Shown in pieces: positions 12,061 to 23,609 of a stretch of DNA of 64,000 nt. A program made the position numbers and the translations under genes. The notes under the pieces were generated by a model that saw nothing but the letters and a program-made list of their open reading frames with translations, ran no database searches and had not been told where the DNA came from. Each line of letters opens with the position of its first letter. Within the stretch, counting starts at the first letter, position 1. Source of the DNA: Lepidonotus clava (Eukaryota; Annelida; Polychaeta; Phyllodocida; Polynoidae); contig OW387140.1 of the NCBI GenBank assembly GCA_936440205.1, positions 36,701,659 to 36,765,658 on the forward strand, written 5' to 3'.

Positions 12061-12410
12061 TCAGGTGGTATACAGACTCAACGGGAATTTAAACCAGTAA
12101 CATATCAATGGTGATTGATACAATTAATTGATTGTTTTGCAGCTATGAGGCAATTGCAAACAAATAATTACTTAACAAAATCACTGGTACTAAAACAACA
12201 CCAGTTAGTTATTACATTGGTGTATTGCTCATCACCATTGCTTCCTTAAGATTGATTCAACGGACATTTAAAGCTACACATATAACAATGGTGATAAAGG
12301 CAATCTAAACAAATAATTACTTAACAAAGTCACTGGTACCACAGGAGGACACCAACACCAGTTAGTTATTACGTTGACACAATGCCCATCCGTCACCATC
12401 AGTAATCTTT
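12061..12410. repeat. Tandem duplication, ~185 bp unit
   Basis: The blocks CATTTAAA or AATTTAAA, CAATGGTGAT, CAAACAAATAATTACTTAAC, TCACTGGTAC and ACACCAGTTAGTTATTAC occur in the same order in 12061-12236 and 12247-12405. The second copy has lost part of the middle. No coding content. Confidence 0.8.
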
Positions 12411-12764
12411 ATACATTAGCCCCTGTCCTCTAACCCTACCCCCACACCCCCTGGTCACACTGGACACATCCACATTGAGTAGTTGGCCGGATGTTGCTTG
12501 CTCATCACGTTCCAGTGAAGCCAGCCTAGATCTCAATAAATCGGTTCGGTTCATCCCCCCTGGCCCGGCCGGTGTCCACTACGTCCTCCTGGTGTTGGAC
12601 AGGACTGGTCAGTATTGACACTGATTGACCACCACACCCCCTCCTCCAACCTGGTGGCTTAGGACCCATCCCCCCTCCTACACACCTCCGTGGCTTGGCC
12701 CAAAGTGACAAGAAGATGCAAGTGACACCTGCTTGGGTCGAATTGCAGCTAGGGGTCGATCGAA
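12411..12764. other. C-rich non-coding segment
   Basis: Runs of CCCCC and CCCTCC occur around 12420-12690, with no gene recognised. The 61-codon minus-strand frame at 12526-12711 is Gly/Arg/Pro-rich by composition. Confidence 0.35.
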
Positions 12765-12900
12765 TTAAGGCTGTGTTCCATTATGCGATTTAAGTACAAA
12801 GATTTCGGAAATCACATGCTAAAATAAAGAGAACTTATACGTTTACATTTATTAGTATATATACTATAGCTATAATTTCTCCTTTCAATTTTTGAATTCT
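12765..12900. mobile_element. TTAA MITE fragment, left end
   Basis: TTAA at 12765-12768 is followed by GGCTGTGTTCCATTATGCGATTT, of which the first part matches the left end of the copies at 16684 and 16900. A matching right end is not evident, so this is a partial or heavily diverged copy. The right limit is a guess. Confidence 0.5.
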
Positions 12901-14245
12901 TGAGAAAAACCACATGATTAGGTCACATCTTCAGAATAAGGATGTTAGGTTTAGTAATAGAATCAAGCCGTGGCACCTCGGCCATATGCATGGGGAAGCC
13001 AGGTTCACACCTAAATCGTAATTAGCATGCAAAGTTTCAGACTAAAAATATTTGATTTCACTTCAGTGAGCTTAGATATCAAGATAGCTAGTAAGTGATC
13101 TTTCTTTCGTGCGGTCGGAGTTTGTTGAAATATAAGGAGTAAACACCAGTGAACAAAAATAGGTACAAAATGTCACCAATGCTGAAGTTGGCATTATATG
13201 AACACCTCTGCTGAGCTAAGGGAAATGCTTGACAGTTCCATTCGACTTGGCCGTACGCTTATGACTACTCAAGCTATAGTACGGTCTTAGGGACTGGTCA
13301 TAACGTTAAGATCGTATTTTTAGTTAAGATAGTTTGACTTTTTATGATTTAGTTTCATACCTACGATCTTATGTTCATGCTATTAACTATATCATTATTA
13401 TTTAGAGTTAAGATTATTGACTGTTAGAAAATATCTAACGGTCAAAAACAGCCGACAATAAAACAACTTTTCTCACATTGGAAATAATTTGAGAATACGT
13501 CAGCTTTCCTCTCTTTGGTGGGTGTAAAAGGAAATCCAATGTGAATAGAAGGTTAAACTCCGAAATATTATTGATTTAAGTAGGGTCTGATCTTCACAAA
13601 GGTCATTCAATTTTATCCCAACAAAGTATAAAAAGGACATACATTGTAAATAATATGAAGTTGTTTAACATTTTGTTGATATTTCAAATGATATAAAAGG
13701 CCAGCCTGTTAAGATCTTCAGTTCGTTTCATAAAATTATAAGCTAAGGAAAATCGCTGACACTGCAAGATGTGTTTCAAACAACTTAGATTAAAGGCATC
13801 TTTCCTAGTAGTCATTAGTTGCTGGTCTAATAGGGAGGCTTAAGGATGGGTAGGAGGAAATCCTCACACATTCTCCCCAGTCTCTGTGAGCCAGACTTTA
13901 GTAGTTATAAGCTTCCCGAGAGTGCAATCCTATTAATCTGTGGTCTGAAACGCCATTAGTATTTCTCTATTAATTAGGCCCCAGCTACTGTTGTAAAATG
14001 AGGTGCCATATCAAGTTAGTATAGAGACCAAACCCGGCCCTGGAGTTCTCTAGAGTAGAGGAATCTAACTAAGAACAGATCCAATGTTCATGGTTAAAGA
14101 AGTCTGGGTTGTGCGCATATGGTATAAGGCTTACGAATGTTTATGGGGGAATAAAAAGCTCAGGCAGTTTTAATTTATCAGGTTGTTTAGATAGCTATAT
14201 TGTTTTAATGTTTTCTACCATGATGTTATTTGACTCAAAATCGTG
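12901..14245. other. Non-coding stretch with a MITE-like end
   Basis: AAGCCAGGTTCACACC at about 12998 resembles the end of the TTAA MITEs. A short inverted repeat GTTAGA/TCTAAC lies near 13425-13442. Otherwise nothing recognised. Confidence 0.35.
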
Positions 14246-15133
14246 GGCTGAGTAACCAAAGGTCGTATCTCAAAAAAAATCAAATTTATTTTTATTTTTG
14301 AACATATTTCCTTTCCCCCTAAGGTTTCTGGAAATTTCGAAATTTTTCGAATTTTCCTAATCTTTGGAAGGATATAAACCAATAAACAAAGGTCGTATCT
14401 GCACATTTTCACTTTTTAGTGAGTAACCAAAGGTCGTATATGAAATGGTCCAATGTAATATCCTTAGTTAAATACATGAATTCATACAAAATACAAATAT
14501 CTTACAATTCAGTTTTTCATATAAGTATCCTGAAAATACTATTCTACAATATTTTTGTTTAATTTATGAAATAAGAACCAGATATAGGAATATAATTATA
14601 AATTATTATATAAGACCTTTGTTTACTGAATTTCTGGTCTGGATGTTGAGTAAACAAAGGTCGTATCTAGGCTACATTTAAGTTTGGTAGTGTAAATATC
14701 ATATAAATCTTAACTATTTTAGTGAAATCAATTGTAAAAAATCCTAAAATATTGCCTTTATCACAGAAATCTTATTTTGTCTTTTTTGTATTAGTTAAGC
14801 TGATTAAATGTGTATTTATCTGGAATTTATATATGACAGATACGACCTTTGGTTACTCACTGATTTCTAACTTTTCTGCTTAAAACTGAATAACCAAAGG
14901 TCGTATCTGAAAAAAGATTCCATATCTGTTACTATAGTAACATCCTAATAATCTAGATATACCCATTATACTTACCAAAGAACTTTTAGCATAGGATTCT
15001 TCCAAGGAATTAGATATCATAATGATAATATATATATTTAGAATTATATAGGCCTTTGAAATATGACATTTTCTTTTAAATGACATTTACTCAGAATGGA
15101 CAATTGTCATATACGACCTTTGGTTACTCAGCC
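14246..15133. mobile_element. Cluster of short elements sharing one terminal repeat
   Basis: A terminal sequence GTAACCAAAGGTCGTATCT or close variant occurs eight times. It is in plus sense at 14246, 14381, 14420, 14646 and 14886, and in minus sense ending at 14630, 14860 and 15133. Pairing adjacent opposite ends gives three complete inverted-repeat units, 14420-14630, 14646-14860 and 14886-15133 (211, 215 and 248 bp), plus a leftmost piece with two plus-sense ends. The interiors are AT-rich and differ from each other. Units are separated by only 15-25 bases. No transposase is present. Confidence 0.8.
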
Positions 15134-16683
15134 AACGAAATAGAACATTCTCTTTCATGGAAAATAGTGACATTATGATGGGATACATTGTTTTCATCCC
15201 GAGGCACGGTTTTCACTTTCCATTGATGGAAAGTGATAGTAACTAACTAACTGACAGGTTCATTCCAGCAAAATATTCAACTCTAGCAAAACTTAATTTG
15301 CATCAATTTGAGGAGAATAATTGTCTTTAACTATCTAATTCTTTAATTCTCTTATAGTTAAAGTCTGCCAATTCATTTATACAAGCCCTACTTATCTGAT
15401 GGCAGTCAATGGTTCTGAATCTGTTCCTTTGTAATTCATCACACTGGCAAAAGGTAAATCGTATGGCGGAGAAAATCTATACAATTTTAACCTTTAGTTA
15501 ATGAATTATTTTTATGAAAAAGAAACCCGATGTCGACATCGTACTTATGAACGACGAACGATATTTAATGTTAAACAATATGATGCAAACGTAGTTTGAT
15601 GTCTTTTAGAGACTGCCCTTGATGGCCATCAAAAGGTACTTCCATCCAGTTTGACGTACCCCCCTAAAAAGTCCATACCCTTCACATTAAAGAGTTGCCA
15701 ACAAACTTCTAATGGCCTGACAGCGGATATAAAGGTTCTCAGCAGCCTTTAGGGATGAGAGTCATGATTAATTCTACTACCCTTGACAGGTTCTTAGACC
15801 CTCTAAAATTATATTTTGAAAGTCAGTCAATATTCTTTAGAATTGTAAATAAACGTCATCGTAAAAGCTGGACCATTCAGAAGTGTTTTTTTCATGGTCC
15901 TATTTAATGAAGTTCACTTTTTATTGACGGCTGTAAAGAACAGGCTTTGCTGGTTCCATTTATCATTAACTGTGTTACACATTTGGCGTTGGGTCCAATC
16001 TGGTCTGGGTTCAAAGGGCATGTCCAGCACTATGAGATTAGACCATGCAAATGGCAGCCGTAGCGTTCTATAGCGTCGTAGCGGTCCATTATAAGCCATG
16101 ATGGGCAGGCCATAGTGACTGGATCAACCTGCCTATAATCAAAATGTTAGATGTTGCCTACCTTCATCTGAAATGGAAAAGTGTATTCAATGTATTCATA
16201 ATGATGTTGTAACTATTTGCTTTTAAAGAGATATATGTCATGCTATTTTTCTAATTGTCAATTTTATTATTTCGAATTATAATGCTACTTTAATAGCAAT
16301 TTCCTTGATACATAACCACAGCATACCCAAAATAAAACTTTATATTTGAAAGAACTGATTATTTGATTTCAGTCTTCAGTTACCCATCATTGAAAGAACT
16401 TTAGATGCTCAGCCTATCTAATTACTTTAATCACTAACCCTCTGTAATTTGTCCAAAGTCAGCTGAGGAATTACTCTACCAGTAATTAAAAACAAAATAT
16501 TTTTTTTTTTTTTTTTAGCTTAGACCAAGAGACTTACAAAATGAAATCTAATTAACAATAATCTTGTACCTCAGAAACCTTGAGCTCAACTCACACAGAA
16601 CAACCTATAGTTGGTGGTGGTGCTGGTGGTGATAAAAGCGCGCCACCCCGTCAGTGGGCGAGCACAGCACGGATGGCGTGTAA
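15134..16683. other. Non-coding stretch with a T17 run
   Basis: A T17 run lies at 16500-16516. The part 15600-15790 has a mixed composition and no repeats. No gene recognised. Confidence 0.35.
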
Positions 16684-16899
16684 GGCTGTATTCAACTGTT
16701 CGATTTTACTCCCAATTTTGAAAGTTGGCAGTGAAAATATCGGCTAACCATAGATATATTACATACCATAAGAAAGGGCTTCTAATTCTCTTTCAAGCGA
16801 TATATGTAGGATCTGTAGTCTTTTGCAATAGTATTCATGAAAAATTATAAATAACCAACTTACCAGTAGTCAAAATCTTCTAGTGGAATACAGCCTTAA
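16681..16899. mobile_element. TTAA MITE, copy E
   Basis: The body 16684-16895 starts GGCTGTATTCAACTG and ends in the complement of GGCTGTATTCCACTAG. The right flank is TTAA and the left is GTAA. The middle contains AAAGGGCTTCTAATTCTCTT and CAAGCGATATATG, related to the middle of copy A (AAAGGTCTTTCTATTCTCTT). So the GCCCTG and GGCTGT families share an ancestor. Confidence 0.82.
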
Positions 16900-17108
16900 G
16901 TCTGTATTCCACATACCGATTTTGCTGCCAATTTTAAAAATCAGCAGTGGGAATAAAGGTCAAATATAGACATGTTATACATCATTAGAAAGGTCTCGCA
17001 ATTTTCAAATAGTATATTAAATGTAAGCTTTGATGCTATATTCTCAAAGAAAATCAACAAAATGCAAAATCAGCAGCACCAAAATCGGTATGTGGAATAC
17101 GGCCTTAA
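16896..17108. mobile_element. TTAA MITE, copy F, abutting copy E
   Basis: The body 16900-17104 starts GTCTGTATTCCACATACCG and ends in the complement of GGCCGTATTCCACATACCG. TTAA lies on both sides, and the left TTAA (16896-16899) is shared with copy E. It is a head-to-tail neighbour of the same family. Confidence 0.85.
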
Positions 17109-17875
17109 GGTAACAGCCGGGTGGTGTCCATACATCAGGCCCGATTGGGCAATATGACAGCCCCAATCATCGCCCACAATGGCCGCCGCCACTGGTTCAA
17201 ACCGCCGCCGGTGGTGGCGCTTGTTAAAGTGAGCATTAGGCTGACACCTGGCGACACAGCCCGTCTGAAACGCAATCGATAAATTATTGTCCGGGAAAAA
17301 TTGTATTTGTGATTGTAGACTGGTCCGGATTGATTTATCATGGGTGGTGTGTTGGTGTTGGTGGTGTGATGTTCCTGGTTGTATGTGTCATTGAGGTGTC
17401 ATTGCATGCACAGGTGAAGGGTCTGGCAGGTTTGGGAGAGTTTGATTTAGGTGTGACAGACTCAAGGGCAGGCACATTTCATGTTGCTACTGTGTCTGTT
17501 TTTGTTTTCTATGCTTTTCTATGGTTTTCAATGATCTTTTGCTCTACTGGGCTTGGACGTTTTCTATACTATGATGGACTTGATTTTCTATAAACATGCC
17601 GATGCGGTCATTGTGACCAAAATGGGACTGGCAGCCACAGTGGTGATCACCCTTCCACTTAATATTATTATATATCCATGATCAAAGGATATTTTATGTT
17701 GTTGCTCTACAAGCACCAAGAAGTTATTCCAAATTTGAACATAAAATCCTGATATCTGTCTTGTTTCCTAAGGTCCACATAACTGTAGCTGCCAAATAGT
17801 AATCATCAAAATCTGGTCTCGTGACCCCTCCTGAACAAGCTTTATATATGCTATGCAGATCTCACTTGCTAAAAC
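17109..17875. other. Non-coding stretch with GGTGTTGGTGGTG simple sequence
   Basis: A GT/GGT-rich run lies near 17340-17372. A 94-codon hydrophobic frame at 17309-17593 has no recognisable family and is probably chance. GGTGATCACC near 17642 matches the palindrome of the next repeat. Confidence 0.35.
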
Positions 17876-18085
17876 AAGTTGGGCACCATATTGCAATAGG
17901 TGTTCATTTTAAGATTACTCTTAGTCATGATTGTGATTCTAAAACGCCAAGAAATCAAATTTATGCCAATTTGACATAGAAGAAGCTCATGGAATCTCAA
18001 TTGATAATTATAACTGTTTAGACCTAACAAATTGTGTATTGATTTCACAGCCACGTGATTGCGGTGACCACAATCATGGTGATCA
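17876..18085. repeat. Interspersed repeat with GGTGATCACC end, copy 1
   Basis: The left end GTTGGGCACCATATTG and right part TGGTGATCACC match, in opposite orientation, the copy at 41889-42118. Sizes are similar (~210-230 bp) and interiors are AT-rich and diverged. It looks like a non-autonomous DNA element, but I could not fix its exact ends. Confidence 0.55.
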
Positions 18086-20130
18086 CCAAATTCTGGTCTT
18101 GTAACTCCGTCTACAGGCCTACTTTTATAATACACTTGGACATGTTCTGAGCTGTGAAATGCTTTGAAGTTTTCTGACGTATGTAGCAAGTTGGTAAAGT
18201 TTTGCACTGGCTTTGACAGATGTTATCAAACTCTGAGGCCTCACAGACTGTCCTTAAACAAAGTCGGTAGAGTATGTACAGCTGCCGACAGACAGCTGGT
18301 TTGAGAAAGAAAAGATCGAGATCTGTTATCTTAATAACTATCTTGAAGTCGTTTAGGCATACGTCTCGTCTCTGTTCTCAATCAAAAACACTTTGAAAAC
18401 ACTTTGGAAACTTTTGATACAAATCCCAGACGATGTGCTTAATCTAAGATAAATTCTTATTTTACTAAGATTAGTTCTTAGGTCCGCATAAATGTAAATT
18501 TTGACAGATCGGTATGTTCATATTAATGCACTCAAAACGAGAACAATAATGCAATAATTATCAGAAAATATGCTGTTTACATGAACTAATTCAACTGAGC
18601 GGGTATCTTTGATTGACTATGATCAGATTAGAAGTGTTAGTCATTCTCCGGAAATCTCCTCAATTGCTAGTAATCAGCTGGCACTGGTAACAAATAGATT
18701 CAGTACTTCAAGTCAATGTTGTTTTTGCATCTTTTACATTTCTCTTACATTAAACTATGATATTAAACATAATACATGCTGGTGCAGGCATACGTGATAT
18801 ATGAAGAGTAAGATCTAGACAAATTAAAGCTCTGATCCAAGAGTGTTTTTTTACAGGGGGGTTTTGCCACTAACCTATTCCGTTCAGTTTTCTCTTTGAT
18901 GTTGTCCCCCGAGTCACTGTTCCATTAACTGTGATCCTTTAAGACTCTCCTCCAAACAAGGGGCTTAGTTAACATCATTAATGAAACCCGCGCCCCTCAG
19001 TGACATTGATAAAGTGTTCAATCTTGCAACACAATACAAAATAACTCTTTTTCTGAAGCAAGCTAACTCGTTCATAAGTGTATTTGCCATGCCTTTGCAC
19101 TTTCGCTGAAGACATTCTCACCGGCTATTGTTCTCTTTGGTTTTGGAAAATTGAAAGTTCTAAAACACAATTCATGTTCCTATTGTCCAGGTTCACCAAA
19201 GCATGGCTCCCCCCAGAGAGGCAATATCATGAGGAAATTGTGTTAAAAAAAGATGAAATATTAATAGGAGATTTTTTTGTCACGCTTTTCGTGCGAGTTC
19301 GCCAGCTTGTACCAACGTTTTGCAAATTATTCTAGTTTTGAGACAGTTATCTAACTTCAAAACCTAGCCTTTCTGTTAAAAATTCTAGTTACATTCATAG
19401 TAAAATTAATCTTTTAGAAATAGATTAGCAATCACGTTCATCAAGTAATCAGGTTAATTACCATTTGTTAAACGTAGGGGGCTATATTTAGGAACAAATT
19501 CTAAATTTATTAAATTTTATTTGGATTTGCCCGCAGCTAGAATTAATGATCGAGTTATTACATCTTGTAGTGATGAGACTTTGATTCTTATCAATTTATC
19601 AATTTCGTCTGGAAGGATCCTCATAATCGGGCAATTCTAATCAGCTGCTAATTGCATGCTCATCTAACAACGCCGAGGACGCCTTATTATCTCGATAAGT
19701 GACTGTGATAAATTATACCACAAAGCATTGATTTTTGAATTCATTTATCAATATCAAATACTTTATTATAAAGTATATGAATGTCATACTGTGGTATTTC
19801 TATACATTTATTCTTCGTGTTTATCTTCTTTATTATGGTATTGTACTCGTTGGCTTTAAAGAACAATACAACTAAGATATCCTTGTTCAACAGCCATCCT
19901 TTTGATGCATTCAATGATTCATTATCTGTATATGAGCGTGTATGATTAATTGAAAACTCAATTCGTAATTACTTAAGGATAGGTACCAATGTAATAGGAT
20001 TATAATTCAAAATTAATTATGACCTTATTCATACCAATAATTGTGTTCGTCATAACAATGATACATAGGATTTTGAAATAAGAGTGTTTGTTGTGGAAAC
20101 CTTTTTTTTTTAAATCTTGTATTTCAAACA
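18086..20130. other. Non-coding left flank of the LINE
   Basis: No gene recognised. The stretch 18870-19010 is of mixed composition with CTTTGATG and TAACATCATTAATGA and could be regulatory. The 85-codon frame at 19078-19335 has no recognisable family. Confidence 0.35.
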
Positions 20131-20263
20131 TTTTTTTTTTTTTTTTTATTTTTTTTATTTCCAATCCAATCTTATACATATAAGTTCTTCCTTGGACATA
20201 TATGATTTATGTAATGTAATAATGTAACAATGAATGAATGATCACGTAAATTGTGGCATGTCT
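20131..20263 (-). terminator. LINE 3' UTR, AATAAA and poly(A) tail
   Basis: After the ORF2 stop at 20264 there are about 100 bases of AT-rich 3' UTR. Overlapping AATAAA motifs follow (complements at 20145-20150 and 20154-20159), then a 17-base A run (T17 at 20131-20147 on the plus strand). CR1 and L2 elements usually end in short tandem repeats, so a true poly(A) tail is useful for placing the family. A second T run at 20102-20111 lies outside and may be target DNA. Confidence 0.75.
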
Positions 20264-23134
20264 CTATACATACAATTTCTTTTCAATAACACATTTAAAC
20301 AGTCTCTTTTCTTCTAACAATTGATCCTGCACAGATAGCATGTTCCACAGATCAACCCCTCGATAGTAACTACTATTTAAAACCCTAGTTAATGTAGTAA
20401 ATTCTTTTTTAAAATTCACCTTCTTGCTAGCCCGAGTCAGTATTGATCTTTCAGGGTCTATAGTCTCAAGATATTCATTATCATGTCGGAGGCCATACAT
20501 CATCATCAATAGTTGACATTTTCTCCGTGTAATCAGAGGCTGAATATCATATGTACGGTACAGTTCATCTACATCATCATAACCAGCATTGTAGCGTATA
20601 GCACGTAAGCACCTTTCTTGTAATTTATCTAGTTTAACTATATCACTTTTATTTGCGCTATCAATTACAAAGCTGGAATATTCAAACAATGGTTGAATTG
20701 TTTGCTTATATAGTTGGATGGCTATTGGTTCAGTTATAAATTTCCGTATTTTCTTAAAATTATATAGGCGTTGATTTACCTTTTTCCAAATAGATGTCAC
20801 AAATTTATCAAAGCGTAATTCCCTATCTATGATTACTCCTAGATACGTATACACATCCACATTTTCAAGCTCATTGTTTATGGTATAATCATAGGGAGTT
20901 GAACATTTTTTACAGTCAAACAACATATGCTTTGTTTTTTTGACATTAATTGTGATCCTGTTATTATAACACCAAGAGCAAAGTACATTGTAGGCATATT
21001 CATTTCGTACCATGGCGCCATCTATTGTGTTACCCTCACTAAAAAGTACGGTATCATCAGCATACATAATGATATTGGCACCGGTTTCTGTAAATTCTTC
21101 ATATAGATCATTTACATATATAATAAAGAAAAGTGGACCTAAACACGTACCTTGACCAATTCCAAAATGAATATCTCGTAGGGTTGACGTAGTTTTGCCT
21201 ATTTTTGTTTTGATTTGCCGTTTTTTCATATAGCTGGTACACCATAGTGAAGATCTATTATCAAATCCATATAGTTTTAATTTATTCAACAATATATCTA
21301 AGTCTAATGAGTCAAATGCCTTTGAATAATCGACATAAATTGAACTTGTAACCCGTTTATTGTTTATATTTCTATAAATTTCATATAGGTACTTAAAAAT
21401 AGCCCCACCTGTACTTCGCCCTGGTCTAAAACCATATTGTCTATGATCTAATATGTCATTTTCAGTAAAATACGATAATATTTGATAATGCACACACTTC
21501 TCCATCATTTTACATATTATAGGAGTAATAGTTATTGGTCTCCAATTATTAACATCCTTCAAGTCTCCTCCCTTTGGTATCGGAGTTATAGTACCTAGGA
21601 TCCAATCTCTTGGTACTTCACTATAATACATAGACTGGTTGAACATAAATGTTAGTTCTGGGATTAACACCTCAGCACAATCTTTAAAAATTCTGCTATT
21701 TATATTCAACATACCAGAGGGTTTACTGATATTTAGGTCCTTTATAATATTATTCACAAAAGTCGGAGTAATTGCTTTAAAAGTAAAACTAAGATCACGT
21801 TCAACCAATCTTTCAAAAAGCACACCTTTTTTCCACACTGAATCATTGTCTTTACTTAATTTATATCCTATTGTACTGTAATGAGTATTAAAAATATCAG
21901 AAATGAGATTTTCATCTGTTTCTAAATTACCAGAAGATACATCATTTACAACACGTGGTACATCGTTTACATGTTTGGAATTATATCCTGTTAGGCGAGG
22001 CAATAATCTCCAAAAACGTTTTGGGTCAGTTCTATTTTGTTCAAGCAAAGTACTGACAACTTCCTGTCTGGTATTCTTTATCAATTGAGATACATACCTC
22101 TTTTGTCTTTTAAATGAATTTTGTGATTCAACATTGCCATCCCGAATCATTTCTTTATAGAGATCATCACGTTGTTTAATACTTTCCAATACATCAGTTG
22201 TTAACCAAGCAGGTCTATCTTTATAGATAGACATTTTCCTCATAGGGCAATGTGCATCAATATGTTTCAAGATTATTGATAAAAATAAGTCCCACAACGT
22301 AGTTGGTGTGTTTTCCTTTTTCCAAAAATCTTCCCATAATTTATCATTCAATATATCTGACTGTAGATTTTCCTTAACATACGACCTATAGTATCTTCCT
22401 GTTATATATTCCCTTTCCCTTTTAATTTTACTTTTCTTTCTTATTACAAAAACAGGCAAATGGTCTGAAATTGATGCGATTAAAATACCACAGTCCGATA
22501 TATATTCCATGTTCGTGAACATTAAATCAATCAGAGATTTACTTTTATTTGTTATTCTAGTATAGCCTTTAATAATTTGCCGTAAGTTATAGTCATTCAT
22601 CAAGTCACGGAGTAACTTATAACCTGTAGTACGCGTTTTTACAAAATCAATATTGAAATCCCCACATATTGTCATTTCAAAATTTCCACGAGTTTCAGTA
22701 CATACATTCGACATCGAGTCAGATAACAAATTAATACCCATTTCAATATTAACATTTGGAGGACGATATACACTTGCAATTATCTGTTTTCGGAACTTTG
22801 GTTTATCTATTAATATCCACAATTGTTCAATGTAGATACTCGATGTTGACGAGTTACCAAAAACAGTTGTATAATTAGCTAATGCATTAGCTACATAAAT
22901 TATTATTCCTCCTCCTCGTTTTTGCTGACCATCAACATATATCGATCGATCTCTTCTAAAGACTTTATACCCCTCAATATCTATTAGACTCGTCAGCAAG
23001 TTTTCATTTAACCACGTTTCAGTTATACAAATAATATCATAACCATGAAAACAGTTGGCAATTTCAGTAGTATGATTAAAAAGACTACGGACATTCAAAT
23101 GCACTATGCTAAATCCTTTCATTTTTGGCATCAT
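20264..23134 (-). CDS. LINE ORF2: AP-type endonuclease and reverse transcriptase
   Basis: This 956-residue protein should nick the target DNA and copy the element RNA by target-primed reverse transcription. Residues 8-235 are the endonuclease/exonuclease/phosphatase fold, with its expected residues present: N14 in HLNVRSL, E39 in ITETWL, Y123 in SVYRPP, D159 and N161 in GDFNID, D203 in LIDLMFT, and D224-H225 in SDHLPV. Residues 505-770 are the reverse transcriptase: WRPITI, RQYGFRPGRST, IYVDYSKAFDSL with catalytic D602, GIGQGTCLGPLFF, and YADDTVLF with D693 and D694. The C-terminus (YYRGVDLWNML, then FK) is typical of the Jockey/CR1/L2 superfamily. The usual PQGS of the RT is GQGT here. The start is a doubled ATG and overlaps the end of a short upstream frame by ATGA. 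No stop or frameshift is seen. Confidence 0.95.
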   Translation of the reverse strand: MMPKMKGFSIVHLNVRSLFNHTTEIANCFHGYDIICITETWLNENLLTSLIDIEGYKVFRRDRSIYVDGQQKRGGGIIIYVANALANYTTVFGNSSTSSIYIEQLWILIDKPKFRKQIIASVYRPPNVNIEMGINLLSDSMSNVCTETRGNFEMTICGDFNIDFVKTRTTGYKLLRDLMNDYNLRQIIKGYTRITNKSKSLIDLMFTNMEYISDCGILIASISDHLPVFVIRKKSKIKREREYITGRYYRSYVKENLQSDILNDKLWEDFWKKENTPTTLWDLFLSIILKHIDAHCPMRKMSIYKDRPAWLTTDVLESIKQRDDLYKEMIRDGNVESQNSFKRQKRYVSQLIKNTRQEVVSTLLEQNRTDPKRFWRLLPRLTGYNSKHVNDVPRVVNDVSSGNLETDENLISDIFNTHYSTIGYKLSKDNDSVWKKGVLFERLVERDLSFTFKAITPTFVNNIIKDLNISKPSGMLNINSRIFKDCAEVLIPELTFMFNQSMYYSEVPRDWILGTITPIPKGGDLKDVNNWRPITITPIICKMMEKCVHYQILSYFTENDILDHRQYGFRPGRSTGGAIFKYLYEIYRNINNKRVTSSIYVDYSKAFDSLDLDILLNKLKLYGFDNRSSLWCTSYMKKRQIKTKIGKTTSTLRDIHFGIGQGTCLGPLFFIIYVNDLYEEFTETGANIIMYADDTVLFSEGNTIDGAMVRNEYAYNVLCSWCYNNRITINVKKTKHMLFDCKKCSTPYDYTINNELENVDVYTYLGVIIDRELRFDKFVTSIWKKVNQRLYNFKKIRKFITEPIAIQLYKQTIQPLFEYSSFVIDSANKSDIVKLDKLQERCLRAIRYNAGYDDVDELYRTYDIQPLITRRKCQLLMMMYGLRHDNEYLETIDPERSILTRASKKVNFKKEFTTLTRVLNSSYYRGVDLWNMLSVQDQLLEEKRLFKCVIEKKLYV

Positions 23135-23325
23135 CTAAGATAATACTTTATAAAGAGAAGAATATTCGCTATATACATATCTATGTCACAACCACAAACA
23201 TGATAGGAATGACGGATGAAATGTTCATGTAATGGTGCAGGGACCATACGGCCCAACTCAACGTGCAGGTTAATGCAACTTATGCCTATAATTTTCGGCA
23301 GAGTTGTTTGACATGAGACTATCAT
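23131..23325 (-). CDS. Short frame between ORF1 and ORF2, overlapping the ORF2 start by ATGA
   Basis: This ATG-initiated frame of 64 codons lies in the inter-ORF stretch, and its TGA overlaps the first ATG of ORF2. The translation begins MIVSCQTTLPK and ends IKYYLR; it is Cys-containing, hydrophobic at the C-terminus and unlike any family I recognise. It may be a non-functional frame whose only use is to bring ribosomes to the ORF2 start by termination-reinitiation, a route known for some LINEs. It may also be chance. ORF1 itself ends in TAATG, opening another frame of only 13 codons. Confidence 0.25.
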   Translation of the reverse strand: MIVSCQTTLPKIIGISCINLHVELGRMVPAPLHEHFIRHSYHVCGCDIDMYIANILLFIKYYLR

Positions 23326-23609
23326 ATTAGATAGTGACGCTGGATCCAAGAAACTAAGGTTTATATAATATAATGATCAATTGTTGAGAGTAAACCATTT
23401 ACAACTCCGCTCCGTGGGGATCCCTATTAACAATTAGGCTTACATACAAACAATATTTATTTAGATCACATACACGTTCATTTGATTCACACATATCCTA
23501 TATGCCCAGACTTATGAATAATTGAGACATATAGGTAATAAGTCGATCATGTTTTATTGAACATACTATTATTGATCAGTCATATCACAACATTTAGCTA
23601 TGGTATGCA

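Noticed and set aside
17309-17593. 94-codon hydrophobic frame
   Set aside because: Looks like a membrane segment only because of GT-rich low-complexity DNA; no homology recognised.
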